This document shows, piece after piece, positions 16,760 through 25,631 of a stretch of 64,000 nt of DNA. The notes beneath the pieces are model-generated. The model saw only the letters and a list, made by a program, of their open reading frames with translations. It did not search any database and was not told where the DNA came from. The translations under genes and the position numbers were made by a program. Positions within the stretch are counted from its first letter, which is position 1. Each line of letters starts with the position of its first letter. Source of the DNA: Hyphomicrobiales bacterium (GTDB lineage: Bacteria > Pseudomonadota > Alphaproteobacteria > Rhizobiales > Rhizobiaceae); assembly GCA_900466575.1 (NCBI GenBank), contig UBMP01000011.1, forward strand, positions 186,001 to 250,000, read 5' to 3'.

Positions 16760-17418
16760 GACAGGGCCTCCACGATGTTGGAAACGGGGGCCACCCAGCC
16801 GACAATCGCGCCCTGCGCGGTCATCATGTCGATGGCGGCCTTCTTGAATTCAGGGAAATAACTTTCGGTCGCATCCTCGGCGAGCAGGCATTCATAACCC
16901 CGGTCATTCGCCTCGCGCATGGTCGTCTGCACGCAGACTTCCGTCGTCACGCCAGCAAAGACGAGCTGGGTGATGCCGCGCTCCTTCAGCATGTCGCCGA
17001 GAGGGGTGGCGTAGAACGCGCCCTTGCCGGGCTTGTCGAGGACGATCTCTCCTTCGACGGGATAGAGCTCCGGCACGATATCCGCGCCGGGTTCGCCGGA
17101 AATCAGGATGCGGCCCATCGGTCCCGGATCGCCGATGCGGAGTTTCGGATTGCCGCGATCCTTCTTTGCGGGCGGGCAGTCGGCAAGGTCCGGTCGGTGG
17201 CATTCGCGCGTGTGGACGATGGTCAGCCCGGCCTTGCGGAAGCCGGCAATCAGCGCGGCTGTCGCCGGGATGATCGCCTGGAGGCGGGTCACATCATTGC
17301 CGAGCGTTTCGCCGAAGCCGCCGGGCTCGACGAAATCGCGCTGCATGTCGATGACGATCAGCGCAGTCTTCTTTGGGTCGAGCTGGAAGTCGAAGGGTCG
17401 TGCCTTGATCGTCGCCAT
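16756..17418 (-). CDS. isochorismatase-fold cysteine hydrolase, candidate triuret/ureide hydrolase
   Basis: The 220-residue protein is a paralogue of the neighbouring BiuH and keeps the catalytic set of that family: D24 (VIDMQRDF), K129 (LDKPGKGAF) and C162 (TTEVCVQTT), plus Q202 in AQGAIVG. Long stretches are shared with BiuH, for example [10 protein letters not shown] and HRPDLAD. Enzymes of this type hydrolyse biuret, triuret, ureidoacrylate or N-carbamoyl compounds. Because the operon already has a clear BiuH, this one may act on triuret (TrtA-like) or another carbamoylated substrate and feed biuret to BiuH; that is inference. It overlaps the ATPase gene stop by one base and the cupin gene by 4 bp. 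Confidence 0.8.
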   Translation of the reverse strand: MATIKARPFDFQLDPKKTALIVIDMQRDFVEPGGFGETLGNDVTRLQAIIPATAALIAGFRKAGLTIVHTRECHRPDLADCPPAKKDRGNPKLRIGDPGPMGRILISGEPGADIVPELYPVEGEIVLDKPGKGAFYATPLGDMLKERGITQLVFAGVTTEVCVQTTMREANDRGYECLLAEDATESYFPEFKKAAIDMMTAQGAIVGWVAPVSNIVEALS

Positions 17419-18959
17419 CAGTGATGTCCTGCCATGTATTTGCCGATCTCGCCGATTTCGGCGCTGGCGGCCGGGGTCTCGTAGGCGATGTGTCCCTCCG
17501 ACATGACCAGGATTCTGTCAGACAGTTCAAGAATCTCGTCGAGATCTTCGCTGATCAGCAGCACGGCCGTCCCGGCGTTGCGGGCAGCCATGATACGGGC
17601 GCGGATTTCGGCGACGGCCGAGAAGTCGAGGCCAAAGCAGGGGTTGGCGATGACCAGCAGATCGACCTCACCGGTGAGTTCGCGGGCGAGCACGGCGCGC
17701 TGCACATTGCCGCCCGAGAGCGAGGCGATCTGCGATGCGAGCGACGCCGTCTTGACCTTGTATTCACCGACAAGACGTGCAGCCTCCGCCATCATGCGAC
17801 GGCCGTCGAGCCAGAACTGGTTCTTGCCGCCCTTGGCGTCGAAATCGCGGAAAAAGATGTTTTCGGCGACCGTCATCTTCGGCGCACAGGCATTCTTCAG
17901 CGGCTCTTCCGGCAGGTAGCGGACATTGAACTTGCGGGCCTCGCTGCGTGTTGCCTTGTAGGGCGTGTTCTTGACGCGAATTTCGCCTTCCTCCAGCGGG
18001 CGCTGGCCGGCGAGCATCTGCATGAGCTCCATCTGGCCGTTACCCGAGATGCCGGCAATGCCGACGATCTCTCCCGCTTTCACCTTCAGGTCGCCGATTT
18101 CGATCGTCTTGAAGCCGGAGCGGTCGGGAGCTTTCGCGCCCTTCACTTCAAGGATGACATTGCCGCTCGTTGCGACGCGCTTTGCGGAGCGGACGAGTTC
18201 CTTCTCGCCGATCATCATAGCGGCCATGTCGGCGGTCGAGAGATCGGAGACCTTGCCGCCGCCAGCATATTCGCCGCGCCGCAAAACCGAGACTTCGTCG
18301 GCAAAGGCGGTGACTTCGCGGAACTTGTGGCTGATCATCAGGCAGGTCAGGTCCCCGGCGCTGGTCAGTCCCCGTACCATGCCCAGGAGTTCGTCGGCCT
18401 CCGTGGGTGTGAGCACCGAGGTCGGCTCGTCGAGGATCAGGAACTTGCGGCCGAGATAGAGCTGCTTCAGCAGTTCGAGTTTCTGCTTCTCGCCCGCAGC
18501 CAACCGACCGACAGGGACATCGAGCGGCACCTGGAAAGGCATCTTAGACATGAAGGCGGCCAGCGCTTCGCGCTCGTGAGCCCAGTTGATCTTCGCCGGG
18601 ACGTCGGCGCGGCTAATGACGAGATTTTCTGCTGCCGTGAGCGAAGGGACCAAGGTAAAATGTTGGTAGACCATGCCGAGGCCCAGATCATGGGCGGCAC
18701 GTGGATGGGCGACCTCGACCTCGCGGCCATCGACCGTCAACTGGCCGGCGGTTGGCTGGTAGAAGCCCATGATGCATTTGACCAGCGTCGACTTGCCGGC
18801 CCCGTTCTCGCCGAGGAGAACGTGGAAGGAGCCGGCAGGCACCTTGATCGAGACATCGCGCAGCGCGGTGAAATTGCCGAAGCGCATGGTCATGCCGAGC
18901 GTTTCGAGAGACAGCGCCCGGGTCGGGACGTGAGGGGTGCGTTCGAGGACGTGGTTCAT
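17418..18959 (-). CDS. BMP-type ABC transporter, double ATP-binding protein
   Basis: This 513-residue protein has two tandem nucleotide-binding domains, the layout used by sugar and nucleoside (BmpA/YufNOPQ) importers. Domain 1 has a full Walker A (GENGAGKST, 50-58), signature [11 protein letters not shown] and Walker B FLILDEPT. Domain 2 is degenerate: the Walker A position reads GISGNGQME, the signature [15 protein letters not shown] is good, and the Walker B end is [12 protein letters not shown], lacking the catalytic Glu. That asymmetry is normal in this family. It powers the importer formed with the two permeases and binding protein upstream. Its ATG overlaps the biuH stop by four bases. 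Confidence 0.92.
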   Translation of the reverse strand: MNHVLERTPHVPTRALSLETLGMTMRFGNFTALRDVSIKVPAGSFHVLLGENGAGKSTLVKCIMGFYQPTAGQLTVDGREVEVAHPRAAHDLGLGMVYQHFTLVPSLTAAENLVISRADVPAKINWAHEREALAAFMSKMPFQVPLDVPVGRLAAGEKQKLELLKQLYLGRKFLILDEPTSVLTPTEADELLGMVRGLTSAGDLTCLMISHKFREVTAFADEVSVLRRGEYAGGGKVSDLSTADMAAMMIGEKELVRSAKRVATSGNVILEVKGAKAPDRSGFKTIEIGDLKVKAGEIVGIAGISGNGQMELMQMLAGQRPLEEGEIRVKNTPYKATRSEARKFNVRYLPEEPLKNACAPKMTVAENIFFRDFDAKGGKNQFWLDGRRMMAEAARLVGEYKVKTASLASQIASLSGGNVQRAVLARELTGEVDLLVIANPCFGLDFSAVAEIRARIMAARNAGTAVLLISEDLDEILELSDRILVMSEGHIAYETPAASAEIGEIGKYMAGHH

Positions 18960-19648
18960 GGCAGCGCGCTCACCAGTTTTTCGCTGTCGGAAACGGAGCC
19001 GAAGACGCCGCCCTGCATCTTGACCATCTTGATCGCGGCGGCATGGTTGCCGGGATCGGTCGCGCCGCAGCAGTCTTCAAGGATCAGGCATTCGAAGCCG
19101 CGGTCGTTCGCCTCGCGCATCGTGGTCGAGACGCAGACGTCGGTGGTAATGCCGGTCAGGATGATGTTCTCGATGCCTTTGGTGCGCAGGATCAATTCGA
19201 GATCGGTGGCGCAGAAGGAGCCCTTGCCGGGTTTGTCGATGATGATCTCGCCGGCGATGGGGTAGAGCTCATCGATGATGTCCCAGCCCGGCTCGCCGCG
19301 CACGAGGATGCGGCCGCAGGGGCCGATATCGCCGATGCCGGCGCCGATCTGCTGCGAGCGCCAGCGCTTGTTGGGTGGCAGGTCGGAAAGGTCTGGGCGA
19401 TGGCCTTCGCGGGTGTGAATGATGTGGTAGTCCTTTTCGCGCATAGCGGTCAGAACCTTCTTGATCGGCTCGATGGGCGCGCGGGTCAGCGACAGGTCAT
19501 AGCCCATCTTGTCGACATAGCCGCCTTTCCCGCAGAAATCGGTCTGCATGTCGATGATGATCAACGCGGTATTTTCGGGGCGGAGGTCGCCGTTATAGGG
19601 CCAGAGATAGGGGTCTGCCTTTACGGTGGTCATCGTTGCGGTCTCCAA
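18956..19648 (-). CDS. biuH: biuret amidohydrolase
   Basis: BiuH hydrolyses biuret to allophanate and ammonia. The sequence is very close to the characterised Rhizobium leguminosarum enzyme as I remember it: [51 protein letters not shown] and [14 protein letters not shown]. Catalytic residues D33, K139 and C172, and the substrate-contacting Q212, have the same spacing as D36, K142, C175 and Q215 of that enzyme. At 230 residues it has the family length. It sits between the second permease gene (3 bp away) and the ATPase gene (4-bp overlap), a direct tie between import and hydrolysis. A second ATG five codons in is an alternative start. Confidence 0.93.
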   Translation of the reverse strand: METATMTTVKADPYLWPYNGDLRPENTALIIIDMQTDFCGKGGYVDKMGYDLSLTRAPIEPIKKVLTAMREKDYHIIHTREGHRPDLSDLPPNKRWRSQQIGAGIGDIGPCGRILVRGEPGWDIIDELYPIAGEIIIDKPGKGSFCATDLELILRTKGIENIILTGITTDVCVSTTMREANDRGFECLILEDCCGATDPGNHAAAIKMVKMQGGVFGSVSDSEKLVSALP

Positions 19649-19651
19649 TCG

Positions 19652-20575
19652 TTATTTGGTGATGCTGAGTTCGCCGGGGGCGGCGGTCATGGCCCGCGTG
19701 GTCGAACTGGTGGCAATCAGAAGGCCGAGCGTCAGGACATAGGGTGCGGCGTAGAAGAGGTAGTAGCCTTGGGTGACGCCGACCGATTGCAGAGCGGGGC
19801 CGAGTGCACCGGCGCCGCCGAAGAGAAGCGAGGCATAGGCGCAGTTGATGGGGCTCCAGCGGGCGAAGATGACGAGGGCGACGGCCATCAGGCCTTGCCC
19901 GGACGAGATGCCTTCGTTCCAACTGCCGGGATAGTAGAGCGAGAGATAGGCCCCCCCGATGCCGGCGAGCGCGCCGCCGGCGGCGGTCGACCAGAGACGA
20001 ACGCGGTTGACGTCGATGCCGAGCGCACGGGCGGCGTCGGCGCTGTCGCCGGCAACGCGGATGGTGAGTCCGACCTTGGTGTTCTTCAGCATCCAGGAGG
20101 CCGCAATGGCGAGCGCAATGCCGGCGATGAAGAGGACGTTGACGCGAAGTGCCGCCTGCACCTGCGGCACATCCGACCACCAGCCCAGCGAGATGGCCGG
20201 CAGATGCGGCGCGACCGGCTGGATGTAGGGCTTGCCGAAGAAGAAGGCGAGGCCGGAGCCGAAGATCATCAGCGCAATGCCGAGCGCGATGTCGTTCACC
20301 TTGGGCAGCTTGCAGATATAGCCGTGGAAAAGGCCGAAGAGCATGCCGAAGAAGGCCGCGGCAAGAAGTCCGATCCAGGCGGAATTGGTCTGGTAGGCAA
20401 CCGCATAGCCGCTCATCGCGCCGAAGACGAGGGTGCCTTCGAGGCCGAGATTGACGCGGCCCGAGCGTTCCGTCAGCGCCTCGCCGACGGAGACGAAGAT
20501 GAAGGGGGTGGAGACGCGGATCGCGCCGCCGAGAATGGCAAGGGGTACGCCCCAGAGGCCGATATCGGTCGTCAT
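19652..20575 (-). CDS. BMP-type ABC transporter permease (second)
   Basis: The 307-residue hydrophobic protein has about eight to nine helices and belongs to the BPD_transp_2 permease family used with BMP/ribose-type importers. Recognisable stretches are GEALTERSGRVNLGLEGTL near the N-terminus, KVNDIALGIALMIFG, and GGALAGIGGAYLSLYYPGSW late in the chain. It pairs with the 370-residue permease to form the membrane channel. Its start overlaps the stop of that gene by four bases, and biuH follows after 3 bp. The substrate is inferred from the operon: biuret or a related ureide. Confidence 0.9.
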   Translation of the reverse strand: MTTDIGLWGVPLAILGGAIRVSTPFIFVSVGEALTERSGRVNLGLEGTLVFGAMSGYAVAYQTNSAWIGLLAAAFFGMLFGLFHGYICKLPKVNDIALGIALMIFGSGLAFFFGKPYIQPVAPHLPAISLGWWSDVPQVQAALRVNVLFIAGIALAIAASWMLKNTKVGLTIRVAGDSADAARALGIDVNRVRLWSTAAGGALAGIGGAYLSLYYPGSWNEGISSGQGLMAVALVIFARWSPINCAYASLLFGGAGALGPALQSVGVTQGYYLFYAAPYVLTLGLLIATSSTTRAMTAAPGELSITK

Positions 20576-21684
20576 GTGCGGTCTCCCTTCAAAAGCTTGA
20601 CGATGCTGACCTTGTCCTGCAGCGCGTCGGAGAGAAGGATGGTGATGAAGACGATGCCTTCGAGCACGAGGATCGTGGCGTCGGGAAGGTCGAGGCGGCG
20701 CTGGATCAGGCCGCTGGAGGCCTCGAAGCCGGCAAAGACGACGGCCGCCGGGATGATGGCCAGACCGTTATGACGGGCGAGGAAGGCGATGAGGATACCG
20801 GTGTAGCCGTAGCCGGCGGCGAGCGAGGCGTTTGCGGAGCCATGCACGGCGGCAACCTCGAACATACCGGCGAGCCCTGCAAAGGCACCGCCGAGGGCGG
20901 TGAAGCCGATAATCAAAAGACCCGCCGGAAGACCTTGAATTTGTGCGGCTTTCACGTTGCCACCGACGATGCGGGCGGCGAAGCCCCAGGTGGTGCGCTC
21001 GATCAGCAGCCAGCAGACGATGCAGCCGACGATGCCGACAGCGAGGCCCCAATGGACGCCGACGCCGGGAATTTCGCCGATGCGCCAGGCATCCGGGAGC
21101 GGCGCTGTCGAGGGTTTGTTAAGGCTTGCCGGATCACGAAGCGGTCCCTCGACGAGATGGTTCATCAGCGCGATGGCAATATACGCCATGAGCAGGGAAG
21201 AAATGGTTTCGTTGACGCCGCGGAGATGCCTCAACGCTCCGATTGCACCGATCCAGGCGCCCCCGACTATGGCGGCGGCGATGCCCATGAGGATGATGCC
21301 GAGAAAGCCAGGAAGACCGGGGGCGAACGTGGCGACCGCGCCGGCCGCCACGCCGCCGAGCACGATTGCGCCTTCACCGCCGATGATGACGAGGCCGAGG
21401 CGGGCAGGGAGGGCGACGCAAAGCGCGGCCAGAAGGAGAGGGGCGGCGCGAGCCAGCGTATTGGTCCAGGAAAACGGTGTGCCGAAGCCGGCCTTGTAGA
21501 CGATCTGGAAGAATTCGATCGGCGACTTGCCGAGGAAGAGAAGGAAGATCGAGAAGATCAGCATGCCGACGATGAGTGCTACAAGCGGCAGCAGGATCGC
21601 GTCCAGCTTGCGGCCTAGTGTTTCGGCTGTCTCGGCTTTGATTGTCCCCGCCGCGGGGCCTGCCAGTCCTGCTTCCGTGGTCAT
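20572..21684 (-). CDS. BMP-type ABC transporter permease (first)
   Basis: This 370-residue permease partner has an N-terminal extension ahead of roughly nine to ten helices. The family motif GLVIIGGEGAIVLGGVAAG and the later GANVKAAQ-like NVKAAQIQGLPAGLL and GGAFAGLAGMFEVAAVHGS mark the BPD_transp_2 fold. Together with the following permease it forms the heterodimeric channel of the importer. It is the first intact gene after the broken small frame that follows the binding-protein gene, from which it is separated by about 320 bp, so a processing or re-initiation site may lie between. Confidence 0.9.
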   Translation of the reverse strand: MTTEAGLAGPAAGTIKAETAETLGRKLDAILLPLVALIVGMLIFSIFLLFLGKSPIEFFQIVYKAGFGTPFSWTNTLARAAPLLLAALCVALPARLGLVIIGGEGAIVLGGVAAGAVATFAPGLPGFLGIILMGIAAAIVGGAWIGAIGALRHLRGVNETISSLLMAYIAIALMNHLVEGPLRDPASLNKPSTAPLPDAWRIGEIPGVGVHWGLAVGIVGCIVCWLLIERTTWGFAARIVGGNVKAAQIQGLPAGLLIIGFTALGGAFAGLAGMFEVAAVHGSANASLAAGYGYTGILIAFLARHNGLAIIPAAVVFAGFEASSGLIQRRLDLPDATILVLEGIVFITILLSDALQDKVSIVKLLKGDRT

Positions 21685-22004
21685 GGCTATTGGTCCTTCT
21701 GGTCTTGGGAGATGCCGCGCGCCGGACGGCGTGCAGCAAGGTCGTTCTGTTCAGGTCTGCAGGTCGAGAGATAGGTGCAGCTCGGTGAGACTTCGCACCC
21801 AACCCGTCTCTCCGGCCCTTGCCTCCTCGACCCGCCTGAAGTAGCCGTCCAGGGAGCCGAGTGGCGCAGACATCGCGTCTTGCGTCCGGTCTTCCATGAT
21901 GAAGCTCTTCGCCGCGATGGAGGCGGGTGGGGTGAGAGAGGCCCAGGATGCGAAGCTGGACGTTGCCGCCCGGCGCCGCGATCCCGGAGCCTTCGAAAAC
22001 AAAC
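21685..22004 (-). other. 320-bp spacer inside the biuret operon
   Basis: No intact gene of recognised family lies here. It holds the apparently frameshifted small gene described separately, then about 65 bp of leader before the first permease. I see no terminator hairpin with a T-tract, so transcription probably continues through. Confidence 0.5.
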
Positions 22005-22024
22005 TCATGAAGTTGAACCGACAA
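21751..22024 (-). pseudogene. small unidentified gene, apparently frameshifted
   Basis: Between the binding-protein and first permease genes two overlapping minus-strand frames each look coding over half their length. The first (TTG near 22024) reads LHEFVFEGSGIAAPGGNV and then turns to nonsense. The second, offset by one base, ends FIMEDRTQDAMSAP, then GSLDGYFRRVEEARAGETGW. Codon third positions are GC-rich in the first frame before, and in the second after, a C-rich run at about 21925-21945. Joined there by removing one base, they give one protein of about 90 residues. I do not recognise it. It may be a real mutation or a sequencing error; a short intact gene from the ATG at 22008 (ATGA overlap with the binding-protein stop) is the alternative. 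Confidence 0.45.
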
Positions 22025-23129
22025 CGCCTTCGACGAGGTAGTTCATGCTTTCGAGCTTCACATCGGTCTCGGCGAAGGCCTCGCCGTCCTTGGCGACGAC
22101 ATTGCCCTTGTTGTCCTTCAGCGGTCCCTTGATGACGGAGAAGCCGCCCTTGAGGATGGTCGCCTGCGTGGACTCGAACTGCTTGCGTGCCGCTTCGCTG
22201 ACGGCCGGGCCGAGCGGGCTCATCTTGATGAAGCCTTCGGAGAGGCCGCCGCGCACGAAGTTGGGGATGGTTTCGCCCTTGAGCGTGGCGTTGACCATGT
22301 CGGTATAGACCTTGCCCCAGTTCCATTCCGCGCCCGTCAGATACTTTTCAGGGGCGAGCTTCGACTGGTTGGCGTGGTAGCCGCAGAGATACATGCCGCG
22401 GCCGGCACCCGTTTCCATGACGACCTTCGGACCGTCGACATGGCAGGTGATGACATCGACGCCCTGGTCAGCGAGCGCGTTCGTGGCTTCGGCTTCCTTC
22501 ACAGCCAGCGACCATTCGCCGGTGAAGATGACCTGGCAGGTGATGGTCGGGTCGACGGCGCGTGCGCCGAGCAGGAAGGAGTTGATGTTCAGGAGGACCT
22601 GCGGGATCGGCTTGGCTGCAACGAAACCGATCTTCTTCGACTTGGTGGCATGGCCGGCCGCGATGCCGTTCAGATACTGGCCCATGCCGATATAGCCGAA
22701 ATAGGAGCCGACATTCTTCGGGTTCTTTTCGGTCCAGAGGCCGCCGCAGTGCTCGAAGCGGACGTCTTTGTATTTCGGCGCCAGCGCCAGGATGTGGGGG
22801 TCGAAATAGCCAAAGGAGGTCGGGAAGAGGAGCGTTGCGCCATCGAAGTTGATCATCGATTCCATCGTCTTCTGGACATCGACCGTTTCGGGAACCCGCT
22901 CTTCCTCGACGACCTTCACGCCGGGGATCTTCTTGACGACGGCTGCACCTTCGGCATGCGACTGGTTATAGCCATAGTCGTCCTTCGGGCCGACATAGAT
23001 GAAACCGACCGTGAGGCCTGCAGCGCGGGCAATGCCGCCCGGCAGGATGCTGGAGGCGGCTGCAAGGCCGGCAACGCCGGCTGTGCTTTTCAGGAACTGG
23101 CGGCGATTGGGTGTCCAGATTTTCGTCAT
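22005..23129 (-). CDS. BMP family ABC transporter substrate-binding protein (Tat-exported)
   Basis: The 374-residue periplasmic protein begins with a twin-arginine signal, NRRQFLKSTAGVAGLAAASS, cleaved near ARAAG. The mature protein has the BMP (basic membrane protein/Med) fold: GFIYVGPKDDYGYNQSHAEGA, LLFPTSFGYFDP and GQYLNGIAAGHATKSKKIGFV. Other members bind nucleosides, purines or similar ring compounds. Here it heads an operon for biuret/allophanate hydrolysis, so it probably captures biuret, triuret or a related ureide; that is inference. Use of Tat export suggests it folds in the cytoplasm before secretion. The promoter region is shared with the divergent lysR gene. Confidence 0.9.
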   Translation of the reverse strand: MTKIWTPNRRQFLKSTAGVAGLAAASSILPGGIARAAGLTVGFIYVGPKDDYGYNQSHAEGAAVVKKIPGVKVVEEERVPETVDVQKTMESMINFDGATLLFPTSFGYFDPHILALAPKYKDVRFEHCGGLWTEKNPKNVGSYFGYIGMGQYLNGIAAGHATKSKKIGFVAAKPIPQVLLNINSFLLGARAVDPTITCQVIFTGEWSLAVKEAEATNALADQGVDVITCHVDGPKVVMETGAGRGMYLCGYHANQSKLAPEKYLTGAEWNWGKVYTDMVNATLKGETIPNFVRGGLSEGFIKMSPLGPAVSEAARKQFESTQATILKGGFSVIKGPLKDNKGNVVAKDGEAFAETDVKLESMNYLVEGVVGSTS

Positions 23130-23276
23130 TGCAATGCTCCCCGGTGCGGTTTTCGAAATTGAAAGAAATCATCTCACTTTGCGCGCCTGAGCCTTTGAAG
23201 GAGGCCGTCGCGCTGAATTGCAGGGACACGTTATTCGGATGGACGTGCAAATGTCTTGTGCTATGTTTTGGCTAGG

Positions 23277-23297
23277 CTGCTGCAAAAAATGCAGCAG
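23277..23297. promoter_or_regulatory. LysR-type operator (T-N11-A palindrome)
   Basis: CTGCTGC at 23277-23283 and GCAGCAG at 23291-23297 flank an A-rich 7-base centre. The palindrome contains T-N11-A with TGC/GCA arms, the standard LTTR half-site design. It ends 14 bp before the lysR ATG, abutting the AGGAG ribosome-binding site, so binding there should repress lysR while activating or holding the divergent biuret operon promoter. Confidence 0.6.
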
Positions 23298-23311
23298 CAG
23301 GAGATTGAGCG

Positions 23312-24220
23312 ATGCGCCATCTGACCACGTTCCGCTACATTGATGCCGTAGTGAAAGCCGGCTCGATTCGAGGTGCGGCGGAAAGCCTTGCCATCACGTC
23401 CACGGCGCTCAACCGGCGCATACTGGCGATCGAGGACGAACTGGGTGTTCCGATATTCGAGCGGTTGCCCCATGGGGTGCGGCTGTCGAGTGCGGGCGAG
23501 CTGCTGATCCATCATATTCGCAATCAGATGTCGGACATGGAACGCGTGCGCTCGCAGATCGCCGATCTTTCCGGCGTGCGGCGCGGTCATGTGGCGATTG
23601 CCTGCAGTCAGGCACTCTTGCCCTATTTCCTGCCGATGGAGATTTCGCTCTATCGCAAGGAGCATCCCAACGTCACCTTTGGCGTACATGTGCGCGACCG
23701 CGAGGCGGCGGAACGGGCGCTGGTGGACCACACCGCTGACATAGCGATCGTCTTCGAACCGGTGCGACTTGCCGATTTCATGACCTTGATGCGGGTTTTT
23801 CAGCCGGTTCATGCGGTGATGGGACACGGACATCCGCTTGCGGCAAAGGAGATCCTTCGTTTGAGCGATTGTCTTTCCTATCCTCTGGCGCTGCCGACTG
23901 CGCCCTACGGCGTGCGCCATCTCATCGACATGGCCATGCTGACGGCGTCTGCGCGGGTGGAGCCGGTGATCGAATCCGATAGTTTCGAATTCCTCCGCAA
24001 CCATGCCGTGGCGGAAAATATCCTGACCTTCCAGATTCCCATCGGTCTGTCGCAACAGACGAGCACCGGGGAGCTTGTCGCGCGCCCGCTCGACCGCCGC
24101 GACGTACCCGCGGGGGTCCTTTACATGGGGCAGTTGAAGGGGCGCACCTTGCCGGTGGCGGCTGCGCGTTTTGCTGCACAGCTATCGGCGTCCCTCGCGG
24201 CGAAGTTCGAGGTTTCCTGA
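23312..24220 (+). CDS. LysR family transcriptional regulator of the biuret operon
   Basis: The 302-residue protein has the LysR N-terminal winged helix-turn-helix (FRYIDAVVKAGSIRGAAESLAITSTALNRR split across helices 2 and 3) and a linker helix. The periplasmic-binding-like effector domain starts near GHVAIACSQALLP. It is transcribed divergently from the BMP binding-protein gene with a 182-bp shared promoter containing a T-N11-A palindrome. Regulation of that operon in response to a ureide or nitrogen signal is inferred from the arrangement, which is typical of LTTRs. A bidirectional terminator follows the gene. Confidence 0.9.
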   Translation: MRHLTTFRYIDAVVKAGSIRGAAESLAITSTALNRRILAIEDELGVPIFERLPHGVRLSSAGELLIHHIRNQMSDMERVRSQIADLSGVRRGHVAIACSQALLPYFLPMEISLYRKEHPNVTFGVHVRDREAAERALVDHTADIAIVFEPVRLADFMTLMRVFQPVHAVMGHGHPLAAKEILRLSDCLSYPLALPTAPYGVRHLIDMAMLTASARVEPVIESDSFEFLRNHAVAENILTFQIPIGLSQQTSTGELVARPLDRRDVPAGVLYMGQLKGRTLPVAAARFAAQLSASLAAKFEVS

Positions 24221-24227
24221 AATGCGA

Positions 24228-24252
24228 AACGGCGCCCCGAAAGGCGCCGTTC
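24228..24252. terminator. bidirectional terminator between lysR and the MFS gene
   Basis: AACGGCGCC at 24228-24236 pairs perfectly with GGCGCCGTT at 24243-24251 around CCGAAA. A-rich sequence on the left and TTCCTCTGTGT on the right give short U-tails in both directions between two convergent genes. Confidence 0.75.
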
Positions 24253-24278
24253 CTCTGTGTCCGGACTGGAGGTTCGGA

Positions 24279-25631
24279 TCAGTCGTCCATCGTATCCAGC
24301 TTGCGGCTGAAGGCGATGGCGCCGAGCGTGCAAACCGCGCCCGACAGAAGATACATGCCGACATAGGCGACACCAAAGGATGTGGCGAGGCCAAGCGCGA
24401 CGAGCGGGGCAAAGCCTGCACCGATGAGCCAAGCCATGTTCGACGTCAGCGCAGCACCCGAGTAGCGGTAGACCTTGCCGAAGCGCGAAGCCACGGCTCC
24501 GGCAGCCTGGCCGAAGGACAGGCCGAGCAGGGCGAAGCCGATGATCACAAAGGCATCAAGGCCGCGCGAACCCCAGGAGAGCAGGACCGGCGCAACGATG
24601 CTGAAGACGGCGATCAGCACCGCAGCGACCGAGAGCTGGCCACGACGGCCAATCCTGTCGGCCAGCACGCCCGAGAGAATGATCGTGCCGGTGCCGACGA
24701 TCGCGCCGACCAGCTCGACCAGCAGGAAGCTGGAAATGTCGTGGTCGGTGTTCAGTGTCACCCAGCTCAGCGAGAAGATGGTGACAAGGTGGAACATGGC
24801 GAAGCTGGCGAGCGGCGTGAACGTGCCGATCATCAGATCGATGCCATGGTTCTTCACGAGGTCGACGGTGCGGACCGGGGCCAGTTCTGCGCGGTCCAGC
24901 AGGGCGCCGAATTCAGTGGTGGCTACGAGGCGGAGCCGGGCGAACAGGGCGACGACGTTGATCGCGAAGGCCACGAAGAACGGGAAGCGCCAGCCCCATT
25001 CCAGGAAGTCGGCCTGGCTGATCGCAGAGTGGAAGTAGGCGAAGAGGCCGGCGGCAAAGATGAAGCCGATCGGTGCGCCGAGCTGCGGCATCATTGCGTA
25101 CCAGCCACGGCGGTTCTGCGGCGCGTTGAGTGCCAGCAGCGAGGCCAGACCATCCCAGGCGCCGCCCAGCGCGAATCCCTGGCCCAACCGGAAGATGATC
25201 AGAAGCGCGATCGCCCAGTTGCCGATGTCCTTGTATCCCGGCAGGAAGGCCATGGAGGCGGTCGAGCCGCCGAGAATCAGGAGCGCGGCGACCAGCTTGG
25301 TTCCGCGGCCATAGGCGCGGTCGATGGCGGTGAAGAACACCGTGCCCACGGGACGGGCAAGGAAGGCGAGGGAGAAGACCGCGAACGACAGGAGGGTGCC
25401 CGTCAGGCGGTCCGTGAAGGGAAAGAAAAACTGTGGGAAAACAAGGACCGAAGCGATCCCGTAAACAAAGAAGTCGAAGAATTCCGACGACCGCCCGATA
25501 ATCACGCCCAGCGCGATATTGCCGGGATCGGCTTTGGCGTCTGCATTGATATGCCGCGCATCACGCTCGCTCGATGATGAACTGGGCGCGTATGCACGGG
25601 GCTGGTCTACTGATGCACTGTATGAGTTCAT
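24279..25631 (-). CDS. MFS transporter, metabolite:H+ symporter type
   Basis: The 450-residue protein has about 12 helices and the pattern of the metabolite:H+ symporter group (citrate, alpha-ketoglutarate, shikimate carriers): SSEFFDFFVYGIASVLVFPQFFF split over helix 1-2, FLARPVGTVFF and RLGQGFALGGAWDGL. The usual loop motif here reads DRAYGRG. A ~35-residue Ser/Ala-rich cytoplasmic N-terminus precedes helix 1. The substrate is unknown, probably a small carboxylate. GGAGGAG eight bases before the ATG fixes the start; an open extension further upstream crosses the operator-like palindromes and is not coding. Divergent from cyoABCD. Confidence 0.9.
   Translation of the reverse strand: MNSYSASVDQPRAYAPSSSSSERDARHINADAKADPGNIALGVIIGRSSEFFDFFVYGIASVLVFPQFFFPFTDRLTGTLLSFAVFSLAFLARPVGTVFFTAIDRAYGRGTKLVAALLILGGSTASMAFLPGYKDIGNWAIALLIIFRLGQGFALGGAWDGLASLLALNAPQNRRGWYAMMPQLGAPIGFIFAAGLFAYFHSAISQADFLEWGWRFPFFVAFAINVVALFARLRLVATTEFGALLDRAELAPVRTVDLVKNHGIDLMIGTFTPLASFAMFHLVTIFSLSWVTLNTDHDISSFLLVELVGAIVGTGTIILSGVLADRIGRRGQLSVAAVLIAVFSIVAPVLLSWGSRGLDAFVIIGFALLGLSFGQAAGAVASRFGKVYRYSGAALTSNMAWLIGAGFAPLVALGLATSFGVAYVGMYLLSGAVCTLGAIAFSRKLDTMDD

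Noticed and set aside
17421-19265. A 614-codon plus-strand frame opposite the biuret ATPase and biuH
   Set aside because: It spans two real, motif-complete genes on the other strand and has no ribosome-binding site or domain of its own. Similar antisense frames at 27669-29081, 30404-32674, 33425-35083 and 36123-37688 were rejected for the same reason.
21374-22024. A single 216-codon gene spanning the spacer and the permease start
   Set aside because: Only its first ~30 codons look coding. The rest is Arg-rich nonsense and runs antiframe into the real permease gene.
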